Origin: Novipirellula galeiformis
Lineage (GTDB): Bacteria; Planctomycetota; Planctomycetia; Pirellulales; Pirellulaceae
Length of the DNA: 64,000 nt
Reading direction: 5' to 3'
Assembly (NCBI RefSeq): GCF_007860095.1
Contig: NZ_SJPT01000013.1
Span: 1 to 64,000 of the forward strand
Positions within the stretch are counted from its first letter, which is position 1; every line of letters starts with the position of its first letter. The translations under genes were made by a program, and so were the position numbers. Of the stretch, positions 24,648 to 34,468 are shown one piece after another. The notes below the pieces were generated by a model. The model did no database searches. It was not told where the DNA came from and saw only the letters and a program-made list of their open reading frames with translations.

Positions 24648-26657
24648 ATGGCAAGACCACCACGATATTGCAACGCAACGCCTTGCTCATCGACGCGCTG
24701 CATCTATCTGCTCGTTTTGCTGATCGGATCACTGCTTAGTAATCACGCGATAGCCAATCCGAATGAAGCCACTTGGAAGGCAGATTTTGAAGCCCATGTT
24801 TTGCCGCTGATGAAAACGCATTGCTTGGATTGTCATCGCAAGGACAATGCGGAAGGGGAGTTTGACATCCAACAATATGCGGATGCCAACACAGCCCTGA
24901 AGCACATCGATTCATGGGAACGAGTCGTCAAGCGGATTAGCCTGGGCGAGATGCCTCCCGAAGGTAACGAACCCCTTCAACCTGATCAAAAAGCGAAGGT
25001 CCAAGCTTGGTTTGATTCCCGTCCAAAGCCGAATCTGTGCGATGAGCTGGCGTCGGAGGAGACGCAAAAGTGGTATCGCGGCACGGTGATGTCGCGTCGC
25101 TTGACCCGCAGCGAATACCGTTTTGCGGTCGAGGATCTCGTCGGCAAAGTGTTACCCGAGTCGATCAGTCTGCCGTCGGACGGCAGCGGTGGCGAGGGCT
25201 TTGACACCAACGGTGACTCGCTGTTTCTTTCTCCGATTCACCTCGAAGGCTATCTTCGCGGCGCGGACTGGGCTATCCAACAACTGCTCGCCCCTGACAA
25301 TAGCACCGAGTTCGTGTTGGCAAACGAAACGTCACTGGACCGCGACGCCGCCAACGGGATAGTCGAACGCTTCGCACGCCGAGCTTGGCGACGCCCTATT
25401 GCCGAGGACGAGCTGGAGCGGTTGATGGTCTTGTACGATGCCACGTTGGCTCGAGCTCAGGACAATTCAGGTTCCAAACAAGATCACGCTGCGTTCCAAC
25501 AAGCCGTCGCACAACCGCTCAAAGCGACGTTGTTGTCCCCCAACTTTCTATTCGTCGTGGAGCGTGAGTCGGACCAGGGAGGCGTCCAGCGTCTGACTCC
25601 GCACGAACTTGCGATGCGGTTGGCGTTGTTCATTTGGTCCTCGATCCCGGATGCCGAATTAGCGGCGTTGGCGGATTCGGGGGAGAACCTTGACGACGTG
25701 ATCGTGAAAGCACAAGTCGCCCGCATGCTGTCAGATCCGCGTGCCAGTCGCCTCGGTGAGAATTTTGGGCTGCAATGGCTCGGACTCACCGACCTGCAAC
25801 GCAAAGTACAGCCCGACCGCGAGCTGTTCCCCGATTTTGATCCCGCCCTTGTTGCCGACATGCGTCAGGAAGCGATTACCTTTGTCAGCGATATTTTCCA
25901 ACACGACCGACGTTTGCTCGACTTGATTGATGGCGACCATGTGATAGTCAATCCACGTTTGGCCGCACATTATCAACTTTCGCAGCCGGACGATTCGTTT
26001 CCGAGTTCCACGGACAAGACGGATGCATCTTGGCAGCGGTTGAAAGTGGAAGATGGACGTCGCGGAGGGGTGATCACCCTGGGTGCGGTGCTGGCGAGCA
26101 CCTCGCATGCGCGGCGAACCAGTCCGGTGCTGCGTGGCCAATGGATCCTAAGTGAAGTGCTTGGTTCGGCCGTCCCGCCACCGCCTCCGAACGTTCCTGC
26201 GTTAGAAGGGGTCGCCGACGATGGTAAACCCCGTTCGTTACGCGAACAGCTCGAAGTCCATCGCGACAATCCCGCTTGTGCATCGTGTCACAGTCGCATG
26301 GATCCGCTCGGCTTTGGCTTGGAAAACTTTGATACCGTAGGCCGGTGGCGAACCGCCGACGGCGAGTTTCCGATAGACGCCAGCGGTCAGCTTCCCTCGG
26401 GGCAAACTTTTAGCGGTCCAAGCGAGCTAAAGAAGCTCATCGCCCAACGTGACAACGATTTCCGCAAACACTTTGTCAAGAAGCTACTCGGCTTCGCGCT
26501 GGGACGGTCACTCAACAAGTTTGATGATTGTGTGGTGACCGAGTGTTTAGAGCAGCTAAAATTGCACAATGACCACGCGGCGTGTTTGATCGAAACGATT
26601 TGTTTGAGCCATCCGTTTCAACATCGCTTTTTCAAACCACCGCAACCATCGGAGTAA
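24648..26657 (+). CDS. Planctomycete cytochrome c with DUF1587/1595/1592/1588/1585 domains
   Basis: 669 residues from the ATG at 24648, which gives a signal peptide (CIYLLVLLIGSLLSNHAIA). Haem motif CLDCH at 59-63 in the N-terminal cytochrome domain. Then, in order: DUF1587 (SRRLTRSEYRFAVEDLVG), DUF1595 (FARRAWRRPIAEDELERL), DUF1592 (LALFIWSSIPDAELAALAD), DUF1588 (RRGGVITLGAVLASTSHARR) with a second haem motif CASCH near 543-547 followed by RMDPLGFGLENFD, and DUF1585 at the C-terminus (KLLGFALGRSLNKFD). Its DUF1552 partner starts about 50 bp downstream. Exported dihaem protein; the pair is conserved in planctomycetes with unknown substrate. Confidence 0.93.
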   Translation: MARPPRYCNATPCSSTRCIYLLVLLIGSLLSNHAIANPNEATWKADFEAHVLPLMKTHCLDCHRKDNAEGEFDIQQYADANTALKHIDSWERVVKRISLGEMPPEGNEPLQPDQKAKVQAWFDSRPKPNLCDELASEETQKWYRGTVMSRRLTRSEYRFAVEDLVGKVLPESISLPSDGSGGEGFDTNGDSLFLSPIHLEGYLRGADWAIQQLLAPDNSTEFVLANETSLDRDAANGIVERFARRAWRRPIAEDELERLMVLYDATLARAQDNSGSKQDHAAFQQAVAQPLKATLLSPNFLFVVERESDQGGVQRLTPHELAMRLALFIWSSIPDAELAALADSGENLDDVIVKAQVARMLSDPRASRLGENFGLQWLGLTDLQRKVQPDRELFPDFDPALVADMRQEAITFVSDIFQHDRRLLDLIDGDHVIVNPRLAAHYQLSQPDDSFPSSTDKTDASWQRLKVEDGRRGGVITLGAVLASTSHARRTSPVLRGQWILSEVLGSAVPPPPPNVPALEGVADDGKPRSLREQLEVHRDNPACASCHSRMDPLGFGLENFDTVGRWRTADGEFPIDASGQLPSGQTFSGPSELKKLIAQRDNDFRKHFVKKLLGFALGRSLNKFDDCVVTECLEQLKLHNDHAACLIETICLSHPFQHRFFKPPQPSE

Positions 26658-26710
26658 CGTCACTCCATCATGAAACTCACTCGACGGCATTTCCAGGGAC
26701 GATTCTAACG

Positions 26711-28075
26711 ATGACCCATCAACCGATTCCGACGCCAGACACCCCCGATCGACGCCGTTTTCTGAAAGGCATGGGCGTGTCACTGGCACTCCCGTGGATG
26801 CACTCCGCACTCGCTCCGTCGGCTCGCGCGGCCGTCGATGCCGCCGGTGGCAATGCACCAATCCGATCGGCGTTTCTGTACTTCCCCAATGGCGTTTGGG
26901 AGAAAGCATGGGTGCCTGAGACGCAAGGGCCTGACTACGAATTAACTCCCTCGCTGCAACCGATCGCCCCCGTCCGTGACGATGTGTTGGTGCTAACCGG
27001 CTTAGATAAGAAGCACAGCCATGGCGGGGACGGACACTATGCCAAGACGGCTAACTTCTTGACCGGAATGCCCGTCACCAAAACGACCAGCAAGGATATC
27101 AGTAGTGGTGGGATTTCGGTGGATCAAATGATCGCGAAACACCAAGCCGGCCAGACTCCTATTCCCTCCTTAGAATTGGCCACCGAGCCCGTGGTTTCGG
27201 GGATCGACAGCAACGTGGGCTACACCCGATTGTACGGTTCTTATATTTCTTGGGAGACCCCGAATCGTCCCGTCGCTAAGGAGATGAGTCCCCGGATCGT
27301 CTATGATCGCTTGTTTGGCCATGCATCCAAGACGAGCCACGAGGAATCCGAATCGTATACGAATTTGCTCGACTACGTGCTCGAGGATGCGAAACGCGTA
27401 CGTGGCCGTTTGGGACGTGACGACCAATTTAAGATGGATGAATACCTCGACGCGGTTCGTGCGGTCGAGCGACGGATCGAGCATGCGGCCCATCATGGGG
27501 GTCGCGACTGGGAACCGAGTGTCGATCCAGTTGAAATCGCCCGACGTCGCCCGGGCGTGCCCAATGATTTTCGTGAACACATCGATGTCATGCTGGACCT
27601 AATGGTACTGGCGTTCCAAACCGATTCGACCCGAGTGGCGTCGTTCATGTTTGCCAATGATGTTTCGGGACGCAATTTCTCGTTTCTCGATGGCGTCGCA
27701 GGAGGGCATCACGAAATGAGTCATCATGAAAACAAGGAAGCGAAAATCAGTCAGTACCAACAGATCACGCATTGGCACGTCCAGCAATTTGCTCGTCTGC
27801 TAGAGAAGATGAAAGGCATCCGTGAAGGCGAGTCGACCTTGTTGGACAATTCGATGATTTTATTCGGATCAAGCATCTCGGATGGTAACCGTCACGATCC
27901 CGACAATTTGCCAATCCTGGTCGGCGGGCGTGCCGGAGGCAAATTCAACAGCGGTCGCCATATTGCCTACAAAGATGTTCCCCTCTGCAATCTGTACCAT
28001 TCGATGTTGAACGCAAGCGGGATCGACGTCGAGTCGTTCGGCGACAGCACCGGTCCCTTGACCGAGCTCAGCTAA
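26711..28075 (+). CDS. DUF1552 domain protein, Tat-exported
   Basis: 454 residues from the ATG at 26711, just before a classic Tat signal (DRRRFLKGMGVSLALPWM, then ALAPSARAA). Frame is open farther upstream to 26582 but that part overlaps the preceding gene. DUF1552 hallmarks: FLYFPNGVWEKAWVPE, a LTGLDKKHSHGGDGHYAKT segment, and SSISDGNRHDPDNLPIL near the end (written here in short pieces). Paired with the cytochrome gene ending 53 bp upstream. A paralogue is at 2031. Periplasmic, function unknown. Confidence 0.92.
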   Translation: MTHQPIPTPDTPDRRRFLKGMGVSLALPWMHSALAPSARAAVDAAGGNAPIRSAFLYFPNGVWEKAWVPETQGPDYELTPSLQPIAPVRDDVLVLTGLDKKHSHGGDGHYAKTANFLTGMPVTKTTSKDISSGGISVDQMIAKHQAGQTPIPSLELATEPVVSGIDSNVGYTRLYGSYISWETPNRPVAKEMSPRIVYDRLFGHASKTSHEESESYTNLLDYVLEDAKRVRGRLGRDDQFKMDEYLDAVRAVERRIEHAAHHGGRDWEPSVDPVEIARRRPGVPNDFREHIDVMLDLMVLAFQTDSTRVASFMFANDVSGRNFSFLDGVAGGHHEMSHHENKEAKISQYQQITHWHVQQFARLLEKMKGIREGESTLLDNSMILFGSSISDGNRHDPDNLPILVGGRAGGKFNSGRHIAYKDVPLCNLYHSMLNASGIDVESFGDSTGPLTELS

Positions 28076-28532
28076 GGCCCTCCGGCGGCAGCGATTGCGG
28101 GGCTACGATACACCGTCGCGTCCTCCGGCGATTGCATGGCAATCCTTCCTGGTCACTCTCCACCTGATTCTTCGCGATCGCGACGAAAGCACCTCGCTGC
28201 GGGTGTCAGCTCGCAGAAACGCCCTCCCCTGGGCCCGGATCCGAAGTCACGATCGTGACTCGCTCGGCGCAAGCGACGTTTTACCCGCGGCATACACCGT
28301 GGGCTAAGCGCCTTAGTCGCTATCGGAACGAAAGCAAAGATGCTCTAATCTTGGACCCCATCACCGGCGCAGCCCCTTAATGAAGCCAGTACCGATCGGC
28401 CCATCGCGGTGAAATCCGCCGTAAATCGAATGCGACGCGCGGTGGGATTGGTAACGTCAAAACAGAATTGCCCTGGGGAATGTTTAAGAGAACAACCAGG
28501 GCGAACGTGGCATCCATTTTTTAGAAAAAAAC
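28076..28532. other. Spacer without recognisable genes
   Basis: 457 bp between the DUF1552 gene and the 6-phosphogluconolactonase gene. I see no gene, no T-rich terminator and no repeat that I can pair with another copy in the window. Confidence 0.5.
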
Positions 28533-29252
28533 ATGAGTATTGAAACAAAAACCTTGGCCGACCCTTCCTCCGTCGCAGCCGCCTTTGCCGCCGATTTCGC
28601 CGCCTGGGTCGAAACACAAGGACAAGACAAAATCACCGTAGCCCTTTCGGGTGGCAGCACCCCCAAGATGCTGTTTGAGCTATGGGCAAGTGAGTATGCG
28701 GACAAAATTGATTGGTCCCGCATTCACTTTTTCTGGGGCGACGAGCGATGTGTCGATCCGGACGACAGCGAGAGTAACTACGGCGTTGCCAAAACACTGT
28801 TCTTCGACAAAATCCAAATCGCCGAAGACAACGTGCACCGTGTCCATGGTGAGTCCGATCCCGACGACGAGCGACTGCGTTACGAAAACGAAATTTACAA
28901 TCATGTTGAGATCGACGAAAACGCAATCCCTCAATTCGACCTGGTGATTCTGGGAATGGGAACGGATGGGCACACCGCCTCGATATTCCCTCATCAAAGT
29001 CAATTCTTGAAATCGGTCCAGGTTTGCGAAGTGGCGATTCACCCCGAGACCGCTCAAAAGCGCATCACGCTAACCGGCCCTGTGCTCAACGGAGCCAAGA
29101 AGGTCGCGTTCCTGATCACGGGCGAAGAAAAAGCGGACGTGCTGGCCCAGGTGATCAACAAGACCGGTGAGTTCGAAAGTTTCCCTGCGTCGCATATCGA
29201 ACCAGAAAACTTGACCTTCTACGTCGACCAAGCGGCAGCCAAGAGCCTGTAA
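28533..29252 (+). CDS. pgl: 6-phosphogluconolactonase
   Basis: 239 residues, the normal size for the DevB/NagB-like 6-phosphogluconolactonase, which hydrolyses 6-phosphogluconolactone in the oxidative pentose phosphate pathway. Key features: ALSGGSTPK near 37-45 (phosphate loop), FFWGDERCVDPDDSESNYG (family signature), and DLVILGMGTDGHTASIFP containing the catalytic His. Cytoplasmic. It stands alone: glucose-6-phosphate dehydrogenase is not adjacent. A weak A-rich region rather than a clear ribosome binding site precedes the ATG. Confidence 0.95.
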   Translation: MSIETKTLADPSSVAAAFAADFAAWVETQGQDKITVALSGGSTPKMLFELWASEYADKIDWSRIHFFWGDERCVDPDDSESNYGVAKTLFFDKIQIAEDNVHRVHGESDPDDERLRYENEIYNHVEIDENAIPQFDLVILGMGTDGHTASIFPHQSQFLKSVQVCEVAIHPETAQKRITLTGPVLNGAKKVAFLITGEEKADVLAQVINKTGEFESFPASHIEPENLTFYVDQAAAKSL

Positions 29253-29470
29253 TGCGACTGCGCTAACGCACGGATCGAGTCTCAGTGGGGGTGGTGTCGC
29301 AATCGCCCCCACGCCTCCTTGCGTCCTCCGCTGAAGTGGTCGTTCATGCGACCGTTCGCGAATCGTGGCCCCGCTCCCCCCCCTTCATCGCATCTCCGCT
29401 TTGCCCGTAAGTGTTCTGCGAACCTTCGATGATTCGATTGCGGGACGTTCCCCTTGCCTCGGGCCAACCC

Positions 29471-29552
29471 TCTCCTCTGATCCATCTCCTCTGATCCATC
29501 TCCTCTGCGCCATCTCCTCTGCGCCATCTCCTCTGCGACATCTCCTCTGCGC
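29471..29552. repeat. 14-bp tandem repeat
   Basis: CATCTCCTCTGNNC repeated five times from 29483 to 29552, preceded by a partial copy at 29471; variable positions read ATC or CGC/CGA. Pyrimidine-rich on this strand. A variable-number locus is likely. Confidence 0.9.
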
Positions 29553-29604
29553 CATCCTGTTGCCTGAATTAGATCAATCTAACAACGGACTTGGGATTCA
29601 AACC

Positions 29605-29663
29605 GTAACTGCGTTTTGCCAGTACGTGGTCCATCGACTAGCGACGGCAGCGACATCAAAATT
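29605..29663 (+). repeat. Dispersed repeat, copy A
   Basis: Similar over about 58 bp to 31792-31850: shared GCCAG-ACGTGG, CCA-CG, GCGACGG and CGACATCAA blocks at matching spacing. No coding content. Confidence 0.6.
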
Positions 29664-29863
29664 CAAAAGGCTCTAGCGAACGAGGAAAAAGGCACAGCCT
29701 CCTTCCCCCTGGTATCCATCGTCCGGTGTATCATCGGAGCTACCAATCCCCGATAGCGTTTTCCGATTGATCGATGCGTTTGTAAATCGCTTGAATCATC
29801 TGGATTAGGTTCGCTAACGGCAAGCCCATTTCACGAACCGATGCATCCTGGAGAAATTCTCAC

Positions 29864-31729
29864 ATGGCTTTATTGATGCCCACCGTTCTGATCCCTCATC
29901 CCTTGCGCCGATCCCGTGTGGCTTGGTGTATTGCCGTGATGTTGGCAGCAAGCTTTATCACTTTTTCAGCTTCGGTCGCACGAGCTCAACCGCAAGCGGG
30001 TGAAATTTCCTCTGCTAGCTACGAAGTGCTTGACGAATTAAATCGCGCCGCGCCGATGCGCGACGGGGTGGAGTTAAAGTTGGATATTTTTCGTCCGAAA
30101 GATGACGGACGTTTTCCCGCCATCTTGCAAATGACGCCCTACAACAAGAACGGCCAAGCGGCGCGGGCCCGGCGTTTTGCAACACGCGGTTATGTGGTGA
30201 TCAATGTGGATTCCCGCGGTCGATTTGAATCGGGTGGCGATTGGGATCCCTTTTCCCCGTTACATAAAACCGACGGTTACGACTTAGTCGAGTGGATCGC
30301 CAAGCAACCTTGGTGTACCGGCAACGTCGGCACCTACGGGCTTTCTTATATGGGGTGGGCCCAATGGTGGACCGCTACCCAATCGCCACCGTCACTAAAA
30401 GCGATGGTTCCCGAGGTAGCTCCGCCCGATCATTTTTATAACGCACCTTATCAAAACGGCATCCTGGTTTGCTGGATGATGGACTGGGGTGGGACCAATT
30501 CGGGTCGCGCGTCACATTCGGTAGGCCCCGGACCCTATGGTGGTTTCGCGGTCAACCGCGAGCAGGCCTACCGGCAACTTCCCTACATCGAATTTGACAA
30601 GTCACGTGGGCATTTGCCGACGGATTGGTGGCGTAAATGGATCACTCAAAACACCGCTGCGGGAAAGTACTGGCGTGACATCGCCTACCAAACGCCGGAA
30701 CATTACGCAGCGGCGAACGTCCCGACACTGGCGATCAGCGGTTGGTTTGACGGCAATTTCCCCGGCACGCCGATGAATTACCTGGGCATGAAACAGCATG
30801 GTCGCTCCCCGGCGGCTCGCCGCCCCCAAATGGTGATTGGGCCTTGGGAGCACATCATCAATCGTCATCAGCAAGCCGCAGGTGTCGATTTTGGTCCCCA
30901 AGCCATCATCGACTGGGATGGCTACATTTGCCGCTGGTTCGACTTTCACTTAAAGGGCATCGAAAACGGCGTGATGGACGCACCGCCGGTGCATGTGTTT
31001 GTGATGGGCAAGAACCAATGGCGTGCGGCTCAGGATTGGCCGCTACCCGAAACGCAGTTCACCAAGTACTACCTGCACAGCGGCGGCCCAGCCAATTCGT
31101 CCGCTGGCGATGGGAGTCTTCGTCTCGAACCCCCGAGCGATCAAGAACCCGATGTCTATCGCTATGATCCAGAAAACCCGACGCCCTCGGCGGGATTCAC
31201 CAATGGCCACATCGACGGCCCTCGCGATATCAGCGTCTCCGCAGCACGCAACGATGTGCTGGTCTACAACACCGAGGTGCTCACGCAGGACGTTGAGATC
31301 GTCGGGCCGATCACGGCGAAGCTGTATGCAGCGACCAGCGCCAAGGACACCGATTGGATGGTGCGTTTGTCCGATGTTCACCCCGATGGACGAGCGATGT
31401 TTCTAGCCGAAGGGGTAATGCGGGCGCGGCATCGTGATCCACAGCGAGGCGGCGCCTTCAATCCGGAACAACTCAGCACGATCACTCCCGGAAAAGCGAG
31501 TGAATATACGATTGAATTTTGGCGTCCGACTGGAAACCTGTTTGCCCGCGGCCATCAAATTCGGATCGAAATCTCGAGCAGTTACTACCCGTATTATCTA
31601 CGGAACCTCAATACCGGCGAAGACAACATCGGGCTGGCTGAAACATCGATCGTCGCTGAACAGACGATCTTTCATGACAGCGAACGGCGATCCCACGTGG
31701 TGCTGCCGATCATCCCCGCCGGGAAGTAG
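29864..31729 (+). CDS. CocE/NonD family alpha/beta-hydrolase, exported
   Basis: 621 residues. N-terminal signal peptide with hydrophobic core WCIAVMLAASFITFSASVA and cleavage near ARAQP. The alpha/beta-hydrolase domain (about 50-380) is of the X-Pro dipeptidyl-peptidase S15/CocE type: the nucleophile sits in YGLSYMGW (Ser161), GYVVINVDSRGRFESGG is the typical oxyanion region, and WFDGNFPG and GPWEH supply candidate Asp and His. The C-terminal ~220 residues form the usual jelly-roll (PepX_C) domain (AKLYAATSAKDTDWMVRLSD). An ester or amide hydrolase acting outside the cytoplasm; substrate cannot be told. A GGAGA ribosome binding site precedes the ATG. Monocistronic. Confidence 0.9.
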   Translation: MALLMPTVLIPHPLRRSRVAWCIAVMLAASFITFSASVARAQPQAGEISSASYEVLDELNRAAPMRDGVELKLDIFRPKDDGRFPAILQMTPYNKNGQAARARRFATRGYVVINVDSRGRFESGGDWDPFSPLHKTDGYDLVEWIAKQPWCTGNVGTYGLSYMGWAQWWTATQSPPSLKAMVPEVAPPDHFYNAPYQNGILVCWMMDWGGTNSGRASHSVGPGPYGGFAVNREQAYRQLPYIEFDKSRGHLPTDWWRKWITQNTAAGKYWRDIAYQTPEHYAAANVPTLAISGWFDGNFPGTPMNYLGMKQHGRSPAARRPQMVIGPWEHIINRHQQAAGVDFGPQAIIDWDGYICRWFDFHLKGIENGVMDAPPVHVFVMGKNQWRAAQDWPLPETQFTKYYLHSGGPANSSAGDGSLRLEPPSDQEPDVYRYDPENPTPSAGFTNGHIDGPRDISVSAARNDVLVYNTEVLTQDVEIVGPITAKLYAATSAKDTDWMVRLSDVHPDGRAMFLAEGVMRARHRDPQRGGAFNPEQLSTITPGKASEYTIEFWRPTGNLFARGHQIRIEISSSYYPYYLRNLNTGEDNIGLAETSIVAEQTIFHDSERRSHVVLPIIPAGK

Positions 31730-32221
31730 TCTGGGCAGCGAAGGCATATGGGCCGCTAGAACATGTTGAAAAACGATGTCGGCTCAAAAAAGTAGCTACG
31801 TTCGCCAGAACGTGGCCCACCGCGAACGCGACGGTATCGACATCAATCATGGCAACGTCAACTTTTTCTCAGTCCCGCTGCTTAGCCATTACTCAGGATT
31901 CTTTCCGTAGATTGGCCGGTTTGGTGTTGGCGGCCTGTTGGTTTGCTTAGCGGCTTGGGATTGTCCACAACGATTCCTGCCTACATGCTCCATCCCGCCG
32001 GTTCAAGTGTTTTGGATGGTGCTACGCACGAGCGTCAGACAGGAGGGTGTGCCAGACCTAAGCAGGGCGTCCACGTGGGGGGAGAATCGCGGAATCGGCG
32101 AAACAGCCCCTCTTTTGGCTGTGCTGGACTCGCACTCGCTGGTCGGATATAATACGGGCGGTCCATTGGACCTCCTGCCCCCGATTACGGGTCCCTTCCC
32201 AGTCATAATTGACCTCCAGCC
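31730..32221. other. Spacer with a dispersed repeat copy
   Basis: 492 bp ahead of the 32222 operon, so it should contain that promoter, which I cannot place. Holds the repeat copy at 31792-31850. No gene recognised. Confidence 0.5.
31792..31850 (+). repeat. Dispersed repeat, copy B
   Basis: Resembles 29605-29663 throughout; its first 19 bases, GTAGCTACGTTCGCCAGAA, recur exactly in inverted orientation at 50076-50094. Confidence 0.65.
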
Positions 32222-34459
32222 ATGCGATTCGACATCCACTGTCGCGTATCAGCTCATGCTCGACGGATCTTAGTTTGCCTGTTTCTAAGTGTGAGTGTTG
32301 GACTTCACGCAAGCGAGTCCGAGTCGACCATCAGCTTTGTCAATGACATCGCTCCGGTGTTGACCAAGGCGGGCTGTAACACCGGAGTGTGTCACGCGAA
32401 GGCGGGCGGAGGCCAAAATGGTTTTCAGCTTTCATTGCTCGGCTTCGAGCCGCTCGAAGACTATGAGCACACGGCACTCGAGGGACGTGGTCGACGTCTT
32501 TCTCCCGCGTCCCCCGATCAAAGTCTGTTGTTGCAGAAGGCCTCGGGACAGACTCCGCATGGCGGAGGCATTCGTCTGGAGCCCGATTCAGAAGGCTACG
32601 CGGTGATGCGTCGCTGGATTGCTCAAGGAGCGCCACTGGGACCTGAACAAGAAATTCAACTGGTGTCAGTGGAGGTTCAGCCAGCCGAAGGTTTACTGCA
32701 ATGCAATTCAGAACAATCGCTGAAAGTGATCGCCCACTATTCGGACGACAGTGTCCGCGATGTCACGAAGTTAGCATTGTATGAATCGAATGACCGCGCG
32801 ATGGTTGAAGTATCTGAGGGCGGATTGGTCAAGGCACTCGATCTGCCCGGTCGCGCCGCGGTGATGGTCCGCTACCAAGGTCAAGTCTCGGTATACAGCG
32901 CATCGATCCCGTTGGGTGCCGAGGTGGCTGAGTTACCCACGCCTAATAACTTCATCGATGAACGGGTCTTTGCAAATTTGCAGGAACTGGGTATTCCACC
33001 GTCTCCGTTGTGTGACGATGCGACGTTCTTGCGACGGGTCAGCTTGGACATCGCCGGCCGATTGCCCAGCGTGGCGGAAACGGAAGCGTTTTTGGCCAAC
33101 CCGGATGACGATCGCAGAGACCAAGTGATCGATTCGCTGTTGCGCAGCCCTGAGTACGCTGATTACTTCGCCAACAAGTGGACGACGCTGCTGAAGAATC
33201 GCCGTGATGATCGTAGCGACATCACATCGAATTTTGCCTTTCATGCATGGTTGCGCGACAGTCTGTTGGCGAATCGCCCCTATGATCAAATCACGCGTGA
33301 ACTCTTAGCGGCAACGGGTACCGTGATCGCAAACCCCGCGGTCGCTTGGTACAAGCGAGTCAAAGAGCCGAATGCTCAACTCGAGGACGTTGCCCAATTG
33401 TTCCTCGGCGTTCGCATGCAGTGTGCTCAATGTCACCACCACCCCTTTGAACGCTGGAGCCAAGACGACTATTACGGTTTGGCCGCGTTCTTCAGCCAAG
33501 TGGGACGCAAACCGACGGCGGTCCCCGGCGAAGACTTGATCTTTCATCAACGAGGCATGGCGGGTTCCAAGAATATCAAGACGGGCCAGACGATTCCGCC
33601 CGCCGCGTTAGGAGATGACGTTGGCGTGATCAGCGCTGATGAAGACCCACGCCTAAAGCTGGCCGATTGGATGGCAGCCGAACAGAATCCGTTCTTTGCG
33701 AAAGCCTTGGTGAATCGATACTGGAAACACTTTCTATCGCGGGGCTTGATCGAGCCCGAAGATGACATTCGCGACACCAATCCACCGACCAACCCACTGT
33801 TGCTCGAGGCATTGGAACGGCATTTTGTCGAAAGTGGCTACGACTTGAAGGAACTGGTTCGTGTAATCACGAGTTCGCGAGCCTATCAACTGAGTGCCGC
33901 TCCAAACGATCAAAACTTGGTCGATCGCCAAAACTACTCGCGGTTCTATCCCAAACGATTGCAAGCGGAGGTGTTGCTCGATTCGATTGACAACTTGGCA
34001 GGTTCTCGCACGGACTTTGCCAACCTGCCCGCAGGCACTCGAGCGGTCGCACTGCCGGACAACAGCTACAATAAATCGTCGCCCTTTCTGAAGGTATTTG
34101 GACGCCCCGAAAGTTCCAGCGTGTGTGAGTGCGAGCGAGTCCAATCGGCGAGTTTGGGGCAAAGTCTGCACCTGCTCAACGCCGCAGACATCAAATCCAA
34201 GCTTGCTTTCGCAGGTGGCCGCGCCGATCGGTTCGTCAAAACAGAGATCGCGCCCGAGGCGCAAGTCCGCGAGCTATATCTCGCCGCCTTTTCACGGCCA
34301 CCTCGAGCGGACGAGTTGGCGACCGCCATTGCCTATCTGGCTGAACCACGTACGGATGCGGAAGGAAAACCGCTCGACGCAGCTCGAGTCGCTCGCGAGA
34401 ATTTGCATGATTTATTGTGGGCATTGATGAATACAAAAGAATTTTTGTTCAACCACTGA
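32222..34459 (+). CDS. DUF1549/DUF1553 protein with CX4CH cytochrome-like domain
   Basis: 745 residues with a Sec signal (ARRILVCLFLSVSVGLHA). Residues about 38-130 are a cytochrome-like domain whose binding motif is GCNTGVCH, a C-x4-C-H at 52-58 instead of CxxCH. A BIG2/Ig-like domain follows (about 145-230), then DUF1549 (about 240-440) with a normal CAQCH near 398 followed by HHPFERW, and DUF1553 (about 480-740) ending in TKEFLFNH. First gene of an operon: the PPC-like gene begins 9 bp after its stop and a DUF1501 gene follows. Close paralogue of the 51646-54159 gene, which shares the domain order and the same unusual motif. Confidence 0.92.
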   Translation: MRFDIHCRVSAHARRILVCLFLSVSVGLHASESESTISFVNDIAPVLTKAGCNTGVCHAKAGGGQNGFQLSLLGFEPLEDYEHTALEGRGRRLSPASPDQSLLLQKASGQTPHGGGIRLEPDSEGYAVMRRWIAQGAPLGPEQEIQLVSVEVQPAEGLLQCNSEQSLKVIAHYSDDSVRDVTKLALYESNDRAMVEVSEGGLVKALDLPGRAAVMVRYQGQVSVYSASIPLGAEVAELPTPNNFIDERVFANLQELGIPPSPLCDDATFLRRVSLDIAGRLPSVAETEAFLANPDDDRRDQVIDSLLRSPEYADYFANKWTTLLKNRRDDRSDITSNFAFHAWLRDSLLANRPYDQITRELLAATGTVIANPAVAWYKRVKEPNAQLEDVAQLFLGVRMQCAQCHHHPFERWSQDDYYGLAAFFSQVGRKPTAVPGEDLIFHQRGMAGSKNIKTGQTIPPAALGDDVGVISADEDPRLKLADWMAAEQNPFFAKALVNRYWKHFLSRGLIEPEDDIRDTNPPTNPLLLEALERHFVESGYDLKELVRVITSSRAYQLSAAPNDQNLVDRQNYSRFYPKRLQAEVLLDSIDNLAGSRTDFANLPAGTRAVALPDNSYNKSSPFLKVFGRPESSSVCECERVQSASLGQSLHLLNAADIKSKLAFAGGRADRFVKTEIAPEAQVRELYLAAFSRPPRADELATAIAYLAEPRTDAEGKPLDAARVARENLHDLLWALMNTKEFLFNH

Positions 34460-34468
34460 GTACAACAA

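Larger units (their letters stand above)
29253..29863. other. Spacer with two repeats
   Basis: 611 bp. Holds the GTGGGGG/CCCCCAC stem near 29285-29312, the 14-bp tandem array at 29471-29552 and a dispersed repeat copy at 29605-29663. Minus-strand frames across the tandem array give Arg/Asp/Glu-rich repeats that are not real proteins. Confidence 0.6.

Noticed and set aside
29285-29312. Terminator after pgl
   Set aside because: A G-rich/C-rich stem is present but there is no T run, so it was only mentioned in the spacer entry.
29282-29541. Minus-strand Arg/Asp-rich repeat protein
   Set aside because: It is just the 14-bp tandem repeat read in frame; no start signal or homologous context.
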